Part shown: piece by piece, positions 49,449 to 60,512 of the stretch
Position numbering within the stretch: the first letter of the stretch is position 1
Layout of the letters: each line of letters begins with the position of its first letter
From: Paratinospora sagittata
Taxonomy: Eukaryota; Streptophyta; Magnoliopsida; Ranunculales; Menispermaceae
Direction: 5' to 3'
DNA length: 64,000 nucleotides
Assembly (NCBI GenBank): GCA_035771175.1
Contig: CM069595.1
Coordinates: 2,831,056-2,895,055, forward strand
The notes under the pieces: model-generated
What the model was told of the DNA's origin: nothing
Database searches by the model: none
What the model saw: the letters and a program-made list of their open reading frames with translations, nothing else
Position numbers and translations under genes: made by a program

Positions 49449-50758
49449 TTGCTCGTTTTAGAGAGAAAGGAGGGTTGCAGGTAAGGGTGGAAAGCTGAAG
49501 AAAAAGGGTCAATACGCATACTCACAAACACGGGATTCTTAAGGTAAAGATCACGGGGTTCCTAGGTTAGATAAAGATTTGAGGCTTTAAACTTGGATTA
49601 AATGCCGTTAAATGAATAATCAAGTTATGAATTGACTACTTACCAAGCGCACTAGCTCAGGCGCCAGTTACGGATATTTCAAAGGACCCACTTGACATAT
49701 TATACATATTACAAATAAATGTTCGTTTTTTCTTCTTTCTATCGCACGCTAGATTTGATAGCTACCATTCCACGGACAGAAGAACTAGGTGCTTTTGCGT
49801 TCAGCTTTCACGTTTACATAGTAATATCCTATTATACCCTTATTAATTTCTTAAAATACCAAAATTAACCTCATTACTATAACCCTTTTATTTTATTCTA
49901 AAAGGCCTAATTATATTATGCTTAGTTTCTATTCTTGATAAAAAGAAAAACCACTTAAACCTTATCTTTTGAAGTTATATTGATCACGTACATTTATTTA
50001 TTTGCACTTACAAGTAATATGTAATACTGTAAATTATTTATATCTATTTAGATTATAAGTGAATCATAATCGATATGGATTAGAGAGAGTATATAACATA
50101 TAATTGTCAAAGGCTAAAATTGTTATCCTTAAATAAAATATTTTTACCAAAGCACTTTAGATATGCTTTACCCAATAAGTTTGAAATAGCTTTTCCAATC
50201 AAAAGGCACTTTTGATATATTTTAGAGAGTACTTTTTCTTAAAGTATTTTTTGAAAGGCTATACCAAACAGGGCTTAAATTTGACTGAGCTTTTTTAAGT
50301 TGTGCAAAATAATTTATAAAAAGGTCTGTCTATTTTTACTCACTATTTTCTATCTTTTTACCCACATGAAAATTTAAAATCGATCATTTTCTTTTTCTTC
50401 ACCTACCTAAATTCTAATTCTATCCTTCTCACCCAAAGGCCTTAAACATTTTTCTTTTTTCTTTTTTCTTCTCTTCTCTTCACCATTTTTTCAAGTTTTT
50501 CAAGTTTTTCAAGCATTTAAAGGGTTAGAACACCATTAGGAAGATTTGTGAACAACAACGTTGCAAAATCTTGCCAAAAAATTAAGTTATGGAGGACTCA
50601 AACTCAAAGTGATTCAAGTACAATCTTTGACCACAAATCAATAAGTAAATCATAATATTTACATGTTCTAAGGTGATTTCAATGCGACATTGTTGGATTA
50701 GAATATTTTTTTGCAAAAAATGGATGAAAATAGTAGAATGAAGAGGCGAGAATAGGTT
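49449..50758. other. Intergenic region before the solo LTR
   Basis: The DUF247 leader probably lies at 49449-49560. Beyond it, AT-rich sequence with a pyrimidine-rich block near 50440-50500. No gene recognised. Confidence 0.5.
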
Positions 50759-50763
50759 CTAAA

Positions 50764-52881
50764 TGTAACACCCCGTGATTTTACGAAAATACATACGTTG
50801 TAGTACACGTATATGGAGATGTATACTATACATATTTTATACGTATGCGCTAAATATACGCGTGTATGATTAGTAAATAAATAAAATTATGAGATGAAGA
50901 TGATACATATGGGATCATCCTATTAAAATAAAATGGAGTTGAATTAAATTGATTAAGTTATGAGATTGGTTAATTAAAAATGTGAATTGAGTTGATGGTA
51001 GATGGTTTAATGAATTAAAGGGATTAATTTAGGGGGTGAGTTAGTTAATTATTGAGCATGAGGGGTATGGGATCATTTTGATATAAAATAATTATTTGTT
51101 TTCATCTTAAGCTCTCATACGTTAAAATAAAAAATAAAACAAAAAGAATAAACAAAATGTATAAAAAAAAAAAAAAGAGAGAGATGAGTGGAGGCAAAAA
51201 GAAAGAATATAAAAAGAAAAAGAAGATGCTTATCTTAAATGTTTGCCGACAAGAGAGAACAAAAAAAAAAAAAACAAAAGAAAAGAAAACAAAAAGAAAA
51301 AAACTTGCAGAGAAGGAGAAGAAGAAGAGCCGAGAGAAAGAAACGGAAGGAAGGAAGAAAGAAGGGGAAAAGGAGGGAGATTCGAACCAGTGGTAAGCTA
51401 TTTTTGCTATTTTTCGTCGTAAAATTACTATCTAAGTTAGATGTAACATTTCTAGCGGAGTAAAAATTGGGGTTTTGACCCAACGTGAATAGAAAATCCG
51501 CTAGAAAGGTAAAAAAATGCTCCCTGAACTGTTAGAACCCCGAATATGTGGTTAGATTCAAGTTTATGATTTATGGAGACCGTTGGACAATTTTAATACA
51601 ATTTACAAAATTCGGATGAATAGTGAATAGTGAATAGTGAAATAAATAGTGAAATAAATAGTGAGTAGTGAATAGTATTATGAACAGTGATGTGAACAGT
51701 GATTTGAAAATCATAGATTCGTAGAGAACAGAATTCCGGACGTTTCAATACTACGATCGTGATTTTTGGATAATTTGATATTTTTAGTAGCTACCGATAT
51801 GATAAATGATGATTCTCATGATAATTTATGATTAATTTCAGTGTTTAAATTGAGAGCTTAAGGGCATGGATAAACGCTCTTGAGGAAGCCCTATTGTTGC
51901 TCGATTTTAGAGGTTGAATTAGAAAACTCGTGTAACCACTGTGAGTATAGTTTTCTTGATTTTGTTCTTGTATGACATTGTACATATATAAAATGTTTGA
52001 TTGTATGCATGTTATATATATATATACATTGCGTTTTATGGATCATGCAAACTGATTTTAGCAATTGGAGTTTGTAATGATGAGGCTTTGCGATTCCTCA
52101 TCGTCATTTCGTTAGGAATTAGACCCGGATGAGGTTTTGCGAGTCCTCATTGTCAGTAGGTCTGTTCTAACAAGGGTTGCGATCCTTGAAATGACTGTGA
52201 ATTGGGTAATAAGAGGCTGTGTCTACCTTGTACGGCCATACAAGGGTTAGACCCGCTCTCTTGCCTTGCGGAGGAGGGAGATTGTGCATTATGTTATTGA
52301 AAACTCATGAAATTTATGATGTTGACATGTACAATATATTCATTGAATGATGCATGTGTTGAATAAGTGTTTGAAATGATTTTCAATGTCATATTTCTAT
52401 AAATGTATATAATTGTCATCTCAAGAACTATATTCACTGAGCTGTTGATTGCTCACCCCATTTCCTCCAATATTTCAGGTATTAAGTCAAAGGGAAAAGG
52501 AAAACTCCGTGACACGTGAACCTTCCTCTAGTACGTGTACGTATGCTTGGAGGCAAGAGATTATATTCTCGTTATATTGATATGTATAATTATCACATAC
52601 TATACATATACTATCACCTAGATGGGTTGTGTGGTAATCTTATATAATGCTTGAAATGATGACATGTATGAATTTAATTTGCGGAATGAATGGAATGATT
52701 ATGGAAATCTATATTGGATTTGATGTGTGGTATATAGAAAAAAAAACATTTATGTAAGTTTGGGATGGATTGTGAGAGTACGTGAAGGCTGACAGTGTAT
52801 TGTATACTGTATACAGGTATGTACAGTGTATAGTACATTGTGTCGGTCATGACGTCAGCCTACGTCAGGGACGTCGTGACA
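50764..52881 (+). mobile_element. Solo LTR, about 2.1 kb, probably Ty3/Gypsy
   Basis: The left end reads TGTAACACCCCG and the right end GACGTCGTGACA, matching the TG...CA rule. The perfect 5-bp target duplication CTAAA lies on both sides (50759-50763 and 52882-52886). TGTAACACCCC starts and LTRs of two kilobases are common in plant chromovirus and related Gypsy families. No gag-pol or second LTR is present, so the element was reduced to one LTR by recombination. The interior repeats GAATAGTGAATAGTGAA-like words (51615-51710) and twin GATGAGG...TTGCGA...CCTCAT units (about 52078-52165). Confidence 0.82.
51615..51710. repeat. Short tandem words AATAGTGA / AACAGTGA in the solo LTR
   Basis: About nine copies of an 8-9 bp word ending in AGTGA follow one another. 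The same word in reverse complement (TTCACTG/CACTGTTCAT) is the unit of the repeat in the Copia leader at 54980-55320. Confidence 0.7.
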
Positions 52882-53426
52882 CTAAAACTCTATTCCGCGA
52901 GCCAGAATCGCAAACGTCCAACCCACCAAGGTTGGACATTTTTCTTTATGTCCGACCATTATTGGGTTGAACAATTTTTTTTTTTTTTTATTTGACCTTA
53001 ATGGGCCGAACAGAAGAGATATGTTTGCCCTATTAAGGTCAGACATACTTCATTCTATTCGCCCACACAGAGTTAGACGAGCCCAATCTAGAGGCAGTTT
53101 TTTTGGGTTTCGAAATCTTTTTTCGCCCCATTTTATCTTGGATTTTGAGTTTGTTTTTGTAAAAAAATATTTCAAAAGGGTGAAAAGGGTAAAAATATAT
53201 ACTTTTGATTTAAAAAATACAAAAAAAATAAAATTAAAAATTGAGATGAGTGAAAGAGTTAAAAAGTTTAGAATAAAGAGTAAAAGGGTAAAAAAAGGTA
53301 AGAAAGTTAAAAAATGTAATACTTGTCCGTAACTTCACATAAATTTTTTTTTGTCTTTTTTATTTTTAAATGAAGTGGACTAAAAAATAAAAAAATGTTG
53401 GTAAAAATAGCCATACCCTTAGAGAA
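52882..53426. other. Spacer between solo LTR and Mutator-like element
   Basis: T-rich and then purine-rich (AAAAGGGTAAAA words, 53170-53310). Lys-rich frames here come from composition, not genes. The last nine bases (53418-53426) are the left target duplication of the Mutator-like element. Confidence 0.6.
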
Positions 53427-53720
53427 GGGGCTTTTGAAATGATTACCTTTTAAAAAAAAAATAATTTCACAAATACCATCTATATACAAATAATGACCCA
53501 TTTGTCATATTTTACTGTTTATTGCACAGTCAGCATACCAAACAAGGGCCACGTGGGCGCGGAGGTGGCATTTAATGAAGGAAAGGCGTTAATGAAAAGT
53601 CGTCTTCCCTTTACAAATTTTTTTTTTTAAAGTGAAGGAAAGACGTCTTTTGAAAAGACGCATTCCCTTGAAATATATTTTTTTTAAAGTAAAGGGAATG
53701 CGTCTTTTTAAAAGACGTCT
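53427..53720 (+). repeat. Left terminal inverted repeat of the Pack-MULE
   Basis: Begins GGGGCTTTTGAAATGATTACC. Strong similarity to the right end lasts for at least about 155 bp and then continues as looser AAAAGACGC/GCGTCTTTT repeats. It contains a perfect 17-bp inverted repeat (53653-53669 and 53692-53708). Confidence 0.8.
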
Positions 53721-53840
53721 TCCCTTTAAAAAAAATTTTTGGAAGAGTTTTTTTTTTTTTGAAGGCAAGGAAGGCGTCTTTTTCCTTGAATTTTTTTTTT
53801 ATTTTTATTTTAAGAAAGACGCGGCTGAAACTTGAGAGTT

Positions 53841-53980
53841 TTGCTTTGGAAGGGAAACAATCTTTATGGCCCTATTCCTACTCAACTGTGTCAATTAAAT
53901 AAACTGGGCATCATTGATCCTTCTCAGAATTCTCTCTCAGGATCAATTCCTTCTCAAGAAGAGTTTCAATTGCCCAAGTA
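53841..53980 (+). pseudogene. Captured fragment of a leucine-rich-repeat receptor-like gene
   Basis: The frame reads GNNLYGPIPTQLCQLNKLGI, then IDPSQNSLSGSIPS and a stop after QLPK. This matches the plant LRR consensus of receptor-like proteins (L..N.L.G.IP..L..L..L..LDLS.N.L.G.IP), with Pro in place of the usual Leu in the DLS part. Only about two repeats are present, with no signal peptide, membrane span or kinase. It starts just inside the left inverted repeat, as captured fragments do in Pack-MULEs. Confidence 0.75.
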
Positions 53981-54321
53981 ATTTGAATGGATCGCTTAAT
54001 GGGGATTCAAGTCAACTGTGCAGTAGCAAGAGGAGAACTGTTTCTGGTTTATTTAGAGATAGCATGAAACTGATACTTGGGAGGTCTAGCACAGGGAATG
54101 GTACCCGCGAAATTTTAAGGAGAACTGTCTTCTTATTGCAACCAAAATATTGGAAGGCACCCATTATGTTCTTCATCCCAATGGCTCGGCCATGTTTGTT
54201 GTTAAGGTTGATGAGATATCATCAGATCCGTTTCCATGGCGTACTGGTGGAGATTCTCTCCCAGTGGATGTAAAGCATGCTTACAGTGGGGAGGGTATTG
54301 CAAATGGGTATGGTTTTAGAT

Positions 54322-54748
54322 TGTGGGGACCACGCCAATGTGGGCAACCAAACAAAAAAAAATGGCGCATGGGCAACCAAACAAAGTGGACGGCGCATTC
54401 GGCGCCGTCCTTTTTTTAAACGGCGCCGAATGCGCCGAAAGAGGCGTCGAAAGTTTTGATTTAATTATAATTATATTAAATTATATATTTATAATTACGA
54501 AAATGCCTCTGATTACTCCTATAAATAGAGCCTAACTTCATTCTTGAAATTCATTCCTCTGAGTCAGAGAGTTCTATTCTGAGAGATATATTTAAGAGAT
54601 CTAATCTGTAAGATTCACCTAAGGGTGTAGTTTGTAATCTCTGATAATACAAGTTTGCTGTCTCCCGTGGACGTAGGCAATTTGCCGAACCACGTTATAT
54701 TTGTTGTCTTATTTTTTCTTTCATACTTTATCACGATTCCGCACAACA
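54322..54748 (+). repeat. 5' LTR of the nested Copia element
   Basis: 427 bp. A TATA box (CCTATAAATAG) lies near 54518. Near 54342-54400 the word GGGCAACCAAACAAA is present twice, once more than in the 3' LTR. Confidence 0.9.
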
Positions 54749-54979
54749 AATTGGTATCAGAGCCGAGGTGAAGCTTTGGAAGAAAAATGGACATTGTCGA
54801 ATTTTTTGAGACTGTGTCGAAATTTCGAGATTCAGTAAACGTGATCGGAACTATTTTCTGATCACCCGTGGAGGTAGCTCTTGTTCCCAAGAGTCCAACG
54901 CAATCAACGGTGAGAAAAACGGACAAGAAACAAGTTCCCAGGAGCCAGTCAAAGTTTGATCCCTGTACAGCGTTTGCCG

Positions 54980-55325
54980 GCACTGTTCATCCCCGGTACT
55001 GTTCATCCGATCCGAATCCGACCCGGATCCGACCCATCTACCCGACACTGTTCATTCGGCCCCATTCCCTATTCGGCCTGCACTGTTCACACAGTACGCC
55101 ACTGTTCATCTCCGGTCCAGCCCACTCAGTCCACTACTATTCATCTCGGCCCAACCATTCGGCCCGCACTGTTCATCCGGCGAGCCACCCCAGTCCATCA
55201 CTGTTCATACCGGACCAGCCCACACGGTCTGCTGTTGTTCATCACCGGTCCAGCCCACTCAGTTCGCCACTATTCATCTCGGCCCAACCGTTCGGCCCGC
55301 ACTGTTCATCCGACCCAGCCCGTTA
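54980..55325 (+). repeat. Tandem CACTGTTCATC words in the Copia leader
   Basis: About eleven copies of a CACTGTTCAT-like word, spaced by 15-40 C-rich bases often reading CGGCCC or CCGGTCC, fill the untranslated leader between primer site and gag. Copies vary at one or two bases (CTATTCATC, TTGTTCATC). Confidence 0.8.
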
Positions 55326-55551
55326 CGGCCCGCAGTTGACCGAATCCTTTTTCGGTTGACCAACAATATCCTGCTCATTTTTCGTCTGATTTCAGCAAAG
55401 TCAGACTCGTTTCCACCATTTTCGACCGTTCCGGACACAACCGTGCAATCAGTTTCTACAGATTCAGCTGCTAAGTTATTGATATAGTTTAGTTGGAGTT
55501 GCTTATCATTTTTCCAAGCACTTTTCAGCGTCATACATATCTTCGGTCTTA

Positions 55552-58500
55552 ATGGCGGAGGAAATTCCAAGCACAAACAGGCCTTGGCAAATAAGTTCGA
55601 TGTCCAACGCAAAGTTCGAGGTGGAGAAATTCAACGGCACCAACAACTTTGGCATGTGGCAATGGGAAGTTCAAGATCTCTTATTCCGGGAAGGATCACA
55701 TATCGCCTTGGAAACAAAGCCCAAGGATATGTCCGATGATGATTGGTATTTCGTCAATCGTCAAGCTTGTAGAACAATCAGACTCCGTTTGGCCAAAGAT
55801 CAGAAGTACTTTGTCATGAAAGAGACTATGACAACAAATATCTGGAAGAAACTGGAGGACAAGTACATGACGAAAAGCGTAGAGAACCGCCTCTACCTGA
55901 AGAAGAAGCTCTTTCGTTTTCAGTACAAGGAAGGTACTCCCATGATTGAGCATCTTGATAAATTCAACAAGATTCTCGCTGATCTACTAAATCTTGATGT
56001 TGAACCTCTTGATGAGGATAAGGCACTATTGTTGTTAAACTCTTTGCCTGAAAGTTATGAACATTTAACAACAACTTTGTTATATGGTAAATATGAGGTT
56101 AAATTCAGTGATGTTTCAAATGCTTTGGTGAACAACGAGTATCGAAGGAAGGACCAGCGCGATAACAAAGAAGCATCACCAGCAGCCTTGACGGTATCCA
56201 GAGGCAGGGCTAACAACAGATCTGATAGATCCAGTAGGCGAGGCCGATCTCGCTTAAAGACAAAAGGACCTTCTTCATGTCAACATCTTGCGAAGGATGA
56301 ATGTGCCTATTGTCACCAAAAGGGACACTGGAAGAAAGATTGTCCAAATAAGGGCAAGACAGATGCAAATGTGGCACAGAAGGCTGAAGAAGATTCTGCA
56401 TTCTCAGTTTCATCTATAGACATTCAGTCTGATAGATGGATTTTAGATTCCGGATGTTCCTATCATATGTGTCCGAATCGCCATTGGTTCTCAAAATTGG
56501 ATGAGTTCGATGGAGGAGTCGTGGTCATGGGCAACAACAATACCTGCCACACAAAAGGTATTGGAACTATACGCCTAAAGATGCATGACGGTACAACAAG
56601 ACGGCTCACGGAAGTCAGATATGTTCCAGATCTGAAGAAAAATCTGATCTCCTTAGGAGTCCTTGATTCCAGCGGTTACAAGGTAACCATTGAAGGTGGA
56701 GTTCTGAAGGTTGTACGTGGAGCACTCTTGGCCATGAAGGGTACTCAGAAAAGAAATCTTTATTTCCTTGACGGACACACAGTAATCGAAAGTGTATCAG
56801 CTTGCACCAGTCCTAATGATGTTTCATCGGACACTTCCCGACTTTGGCACATGCGGCTCGGACATATTGGAGAGAAGACTCTTCAAACCTTGATAAAGCA
56901 GGGTTCTCTGAAAGGTGCAAAGACCGGAAAACTTGGCTTTTGCGAGCATTGTATCTTAGGCAAGCAGACGAGAGTCAAGTTTGGCACTGCAATCCACCGC
57001 ACAAAAGGAACATTGGATTATGTTCATACCGACGTTTGGGGACCCTCTCAAAATGCTTCATTGGGCGGTAAACGTTGGTTTGTTACTTTCATTGATGATT
57101 TCTCACGCTATGTTTGGGTTTATACCATGAGGCAGAAAGATGAAGTGCTAGACATCTTTCTTATATGGAAGAAAATGGTAGAAACCCAAACGGGAAGGAA
57201 GATTAAGAGGCTCAAATCTGATAATGAAGGAGAATACAAGACAGACCCATTTCAGAAATTTTGTGAGAATGAAGGGATTGTCAGACATTTCACAGTCCCA
57301 GGCACGCCACAACAAAACGGTGTTGCTGAACGCATGAATCGTACTTTGGTAGATAAAGTTCGCTGCATGTTATCTCATTCTGGATTGAGCAAGACATTTT
57401 GGGCTGAAGCTTTGTCATATGCCTCTCATATCATCAATAGACTTCCTGCAACAGCACTAGATGGAAAAACTCCCAAGGAGGTATGGTCTGGACACCCCGT
57501 TTCAGATTATGATTCTCTGCGCATTTTTGGATGCACTGCATATTTCCATGTGAACGAATCCAAACTGGATCCTAGGTCCAAGAAAGCGATTTTCATGGGC
57601 TTTAGTGAAGGAGTTAAGGTTTTCCGACTATGGAACCCGGAGACAAAGACGATTATAAAAAGTCGAGACGTAACTTTTGATGAATCTGTAATGTTAAAGC
57701 ATATAGTTTATGATAAAGAAAATCGAGATCTAGATTTGCCTCAGCAGGTGGAGTTAGATATTCCAGTAACTCCTGGAAAATCAGCAGAGATATCCAACCA
57801 TCCTGAAGAAGACGAGGAGGAAATCTCAGTTGAAGTGGAGGCTCCAGGACCAGACATCAGTCAACAACCAGAATCAATTGCCACCAGTCGATCAAGAAGA
57901 GAAATCCGCAAACCTGTTCGGTACACTGACATGGTTGCATATGCATTTTCAGTCGCCGAAGATGATATTTCATACAATTACAAAGATGCTATTCAGAGTA
58001 TGGAAAGTGATAAGTGGAAAATGGCAATGAATGAGGAGATGACATCACTCCATCTAAATCAGACTTGGAAGTTGGTTCCACTTCCGAAAGGAAAGAAACC
58101 AATTGGCTGCAAAAGAGTTTTTGCTAAGAAGGAAGGCTCTCCCAGCACAAGATGATATCCGATACAAAGCCAGACTGGTAGCAAAAGGCTACGCTCAGAG
58201 GGAAGGAATTGATTACAATGAGGTATTTTCACCAGTTGTTAAGCATTCATCAATTCGAATATTATTGGCTTTGGTTGCACAGTTTGATCTCGAGTTAACC
58301 CAACTCGATGTCAAAACTGCTTTTCTGCATGGTAATTTGGAAGAGGAGATATATATGTCTCAACCAGATGGATTCAAAGTACCAGGAAGAGAGAATTGGG
58401 CTTGCAAGTTGAGCAAGTCACTGTATGGCCTGAAGCAGTCACCGAGACAGTGGTACAAGCGATTTGACAGCTTCATCCAAGGGCAAAAATATACTCAGAG

Positions 58501-59551
58501 TCAGTTTGATCATTGTGTCTACTATCGCAAACTTCAAGATGGTACATTTATCTACTTGCTTTTATATGTATATGATATGTTAATCGCATCTAAAAGCAAG
58601 GTGGAGATCAACAAGCTGTAGGCTCAATTGAGCTCAGAATTTGAAATGAAGGATCTTTGAGAGGCCAGAAAAATTCTCGGGATGGAGATAACTCGAGACA
58701 GGGCCAAAGGCACAATCTGTTTGACTCAGACTCAGTATTTGAAGAAAGTTCTTCAAACTTTTGGCATTGGCAATGACACAAAACCTGTGAGCACACCATT
58801 GGCACCACATTTCAAGCTAAGTACATCAATGTCACCAAATTCTGAGGATCAGAAGAAGAAAATGGAGAACATTTCATATGCAAATGCAGTTGGTGCCTTG
58901 ATGTATGTTATGGTGTGTACCAGACCTGACATTTCACATGCTGTAAGTATGGTAAGTCGTTACATGCACAACCCCGGTAAAGGCCACTGGCAAGCAGTGA
59001 AGTGGATTCTACGGTATATTCATGGTACTGTGGATATTGGTTTAAAGTTCGAGAAAGATACGAAAAGTTGTAAGCATCTAGTCGGATATGTGGATTCGGA
59101 CTATGCTGGAGATCTTGACAAGCGCAGATCTACTACTGGTTATGTTTTTACTATGGCAGGAGGACCAGTGAGTTGGAGATCAACACTACAGTCAACAGTT
59201 GCTTTGTCTACTATAGAGGCAGAGTACATGGCAGTAACGGAAGTCTTCAAGGAAGCAATCTGGCTTCATGGATTGACTAAACACTTGAGAATTGTGCAGA
59301 AGAATGTTGAAGTTTTCTGCGACAGCCAGAGTGCCATTTGTTTGGCAAAGAACCAAGTTCATCACAGTCGAACGAAGCATATTGATGTTCGTTTTCATTT
59401 TGTTCGAGAAATAGTAGAAAAAGGGAGTATTCTTCTGCAAAAGATCAAGACTGCAGATAACCCCGCAGATATGCTTACAAAGGTGGTTACAGGGATCAAG
59501 TTCCAACATTGTTTGGACTTGATCAACATCTCACGAGCTCGGAGTGCCTAA
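55552..59551 (+). pseudogene. Copia gag-pol polyprotein gene, broken
   Basis: Order is Copia type: gag (FNGTNNFGMWQ), CCHC knuckle (CAYCHQKGHWKKDC, 56302-56343), protease (WILDSGCSYHM, near 56440), pre-integrase and integrase (HMRLGH, CEHC, then the D-D-E residues in DVWGP, SDNEGEY and AERMNR, about 56850-57340), reverse transcriptase (VKTAFLHGNL, about 58310-58345) and RNase H (GYVDSDYAGD to KTADNPADML, to 59551). The first frame runs unbroken from 55552 to 58155. It is broken by a frameshift near 58130-58150, a TAG at 58619-58621 and a TGA at 58658-58660. The reverse-transcriptase centre reads YVYD instead of YVDD (Tyr codon 58571-58573), which alone should abolish activity. The other domains look well kept. 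Confidence 0.92.
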
Positions 59552-59656
59552 GGGCACTAATGGAGGCAGCAACAGTTTTTTGAAGGAAGCTTGCTATCTG
59601 TAGAGAGATTGCAGATGTGGAGGAGTCCTGTTCCACATGAGGTGGAGGTGGAGATT

Positions 59657-60060
59657 TGTGGGGACCGCGCCCATGTGGGCAACCAAACAAAGTGGGCAGG
59701 GCATTCGGCGTCGTCCTTTTTTTAAACTGCGCCTAATGTGCCGAAAGAGGCGCCGAAAGTTTTGATTTAATTATAATTATAAATATTTTAAATTATATAT
59801 TTATAATTACGAAAATACCCCTGATTACTCCTATAAATAGAGCATAACTTCATTCTTGAAATTCATTCCTCTGAGTCAGAGAGTTCTATTCTGAGAGATC
59901 TATTTAAAATATCCAATCTGTAAGATTAGCCTAAGGGTGTAGTTTGTAATCTCTGATAATACAAGTTTGTTGTCTCCCGTGGACGTAGGCAATTTGCCGA
60001 ACCACGTTATATTTGTTGTCTTATTTTTTTTTTCATACTTTATCACGATTCCGCACAACA
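59657..60060 (+). repeat. 3' LTR of the nested Copia element
   Basis: 404 bp, same ends and TATA box (near 59831) as the 5' LTR, without the extra tandem unit. Confidence 0.9.
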
Positions 60061-60224
60061 TATATATCCTGGCTCTATGCCTGGTTCATTGTTTGTAATT
60101 CAAGATGGGCTACTTGCATTTGTTTGGAAAGAATCCAAGGTTGTGTTGACTTTACAGAGGCTTGATCTGGAAAGAATCCAAGGCTGTGTTCATTATTTGT
60201 AATTCCTTTTCAAAAAAAACTCTT

Positions 60225-60512
60225 ACTTGTGCAAAAAAAAAAATTTAAAGAAAAGGCGTCTTTTCCCTTCACTTAAAAAAAAAAAAAAATTGTGAACGTC
60301 TTCCATTCACTTAAAAAAATAAAATTGTGAAGAGAATGCGTCTTTTAAAAAGACGCATTCCCTTCACTAAATGCCACCTCCGCACCCACGTGACGCTTGT
60401 TTGGCACGCTGATTGTACTATAAACAGTAAAATATGACAAATCAAATATTATTTATATGTAAATAGTATTTATAATTTTTTTTTTTTTAAAGGATAATCA
60501 TGTCAAAAACCT
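60225..60512 (-). repeat. Right terminal inverted repeat of the Pack-MULE
   Basis: Read inward on the minus strand it begins AGGTTTTTGACATGATTATCC, matching the left end in most positions. It contains a near-perfect palindrome at 60334-60360 (13-bp arms of GAATGCGTCTTTT). Confidence 0.8.

Larger units (their letters stand above)
54322..60060 (+). mobile_element. Complete-length but inactive Ty1/Copia retrotransposon
   Basis: LTRs at 54322-54748 and 59657-60060 begin TGTGGGGACC and end CGCACAACA. A tRNA-Met primer site (TGGTATCAGAG, 54752-54762) and a purine tract (about 59638-59656) bracket the interior. Flanks read TAGAT and TATAT, a likely 5-bp target duplication with one change. The element sits inside the Pack-MULE, so it inserted later. 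The gag-pol genes are complete in length but carry a frameshift, two stops and an active-site change, so this copy cannot make a working polyprotein. The two LTRs differ by an extra tandem segment of about 30 bp in the left one and by scattered base changes, so it is not very recent. Confidence 0.93.
54084..60150 (+). pseudogene. Second captured coding fragment, split by the Copia element
   Basis: One frame gives EWYPRNFKENCLL, ATKILEGTHYVLHPNGSAMF, DEISSDPFPWRTGGDSLPVD and HAYSGEGIANGYGFR up to 54321. After the Copia element the text resumes as YPGSMPGSLFVIQDGLLAFV and WKESK from 60061. The composition and smooth continuation look like a real exon. I do not recognise the family. The piece lacks a start, and frames before it are broken by stops. 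Confidence 0.6.
53427..60512 (+). mobile_element. Pack-MULE: non-autonomous Mutator-like element with captured gene fragments and a nested Copia element
   Basis: The two ends are long inverted repeats. They are flanked by a perfect 9-bp direct repeat CTTAGAGAA (53418-53426 and 60513-60521), the size made by Mutator-like transposases. Exact inverted blocks sit at matching distances from both ends: 22 bp at 53501-53522 versus 60420-60441 (74 and 71 bases in) and 16 bp at 53559-53574 versus 60368-60383 (147 and 144 bases in for the inner edges). Without the inserted Copia element the unit is about 1.3 kb. It encodes no transposase but carries a leucine-rich-repeat fragment and a second coding fragment, both plus strand. 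The family match is by structure only; I infer movement by a MULE elsewhere in the genome. Confidence 0.85.

Noticed and set aside
51157..51483. Lys/Glu-rich frames in the solo LTR
   Set aside because: They come from A- and G-runs in the LTR and have no domain or start context.
51615..51710. CRISPR-like short repeats
   Set aside because: The repeats are contiguous 8-9 bp words without unique spacers, in a plant nuclear genome.
52967..53332. 121-codon Phe/Lys-rich frame before the Pack-MULE
   Set aside because: Low-complexity AAAAGGGT-type sequence; no family resemblance.
54868..55359. 163-codon Pro/Ser/His-rich frame in the Copia leader
   Set aside because: It is the translation of the CACTGTTCATC tandem words upstream of gag, without a known domain.
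55696..56413. Minus-strand frames across Copia gag
   Set aside because: Shadows of the plus-strand gag-pol frame.
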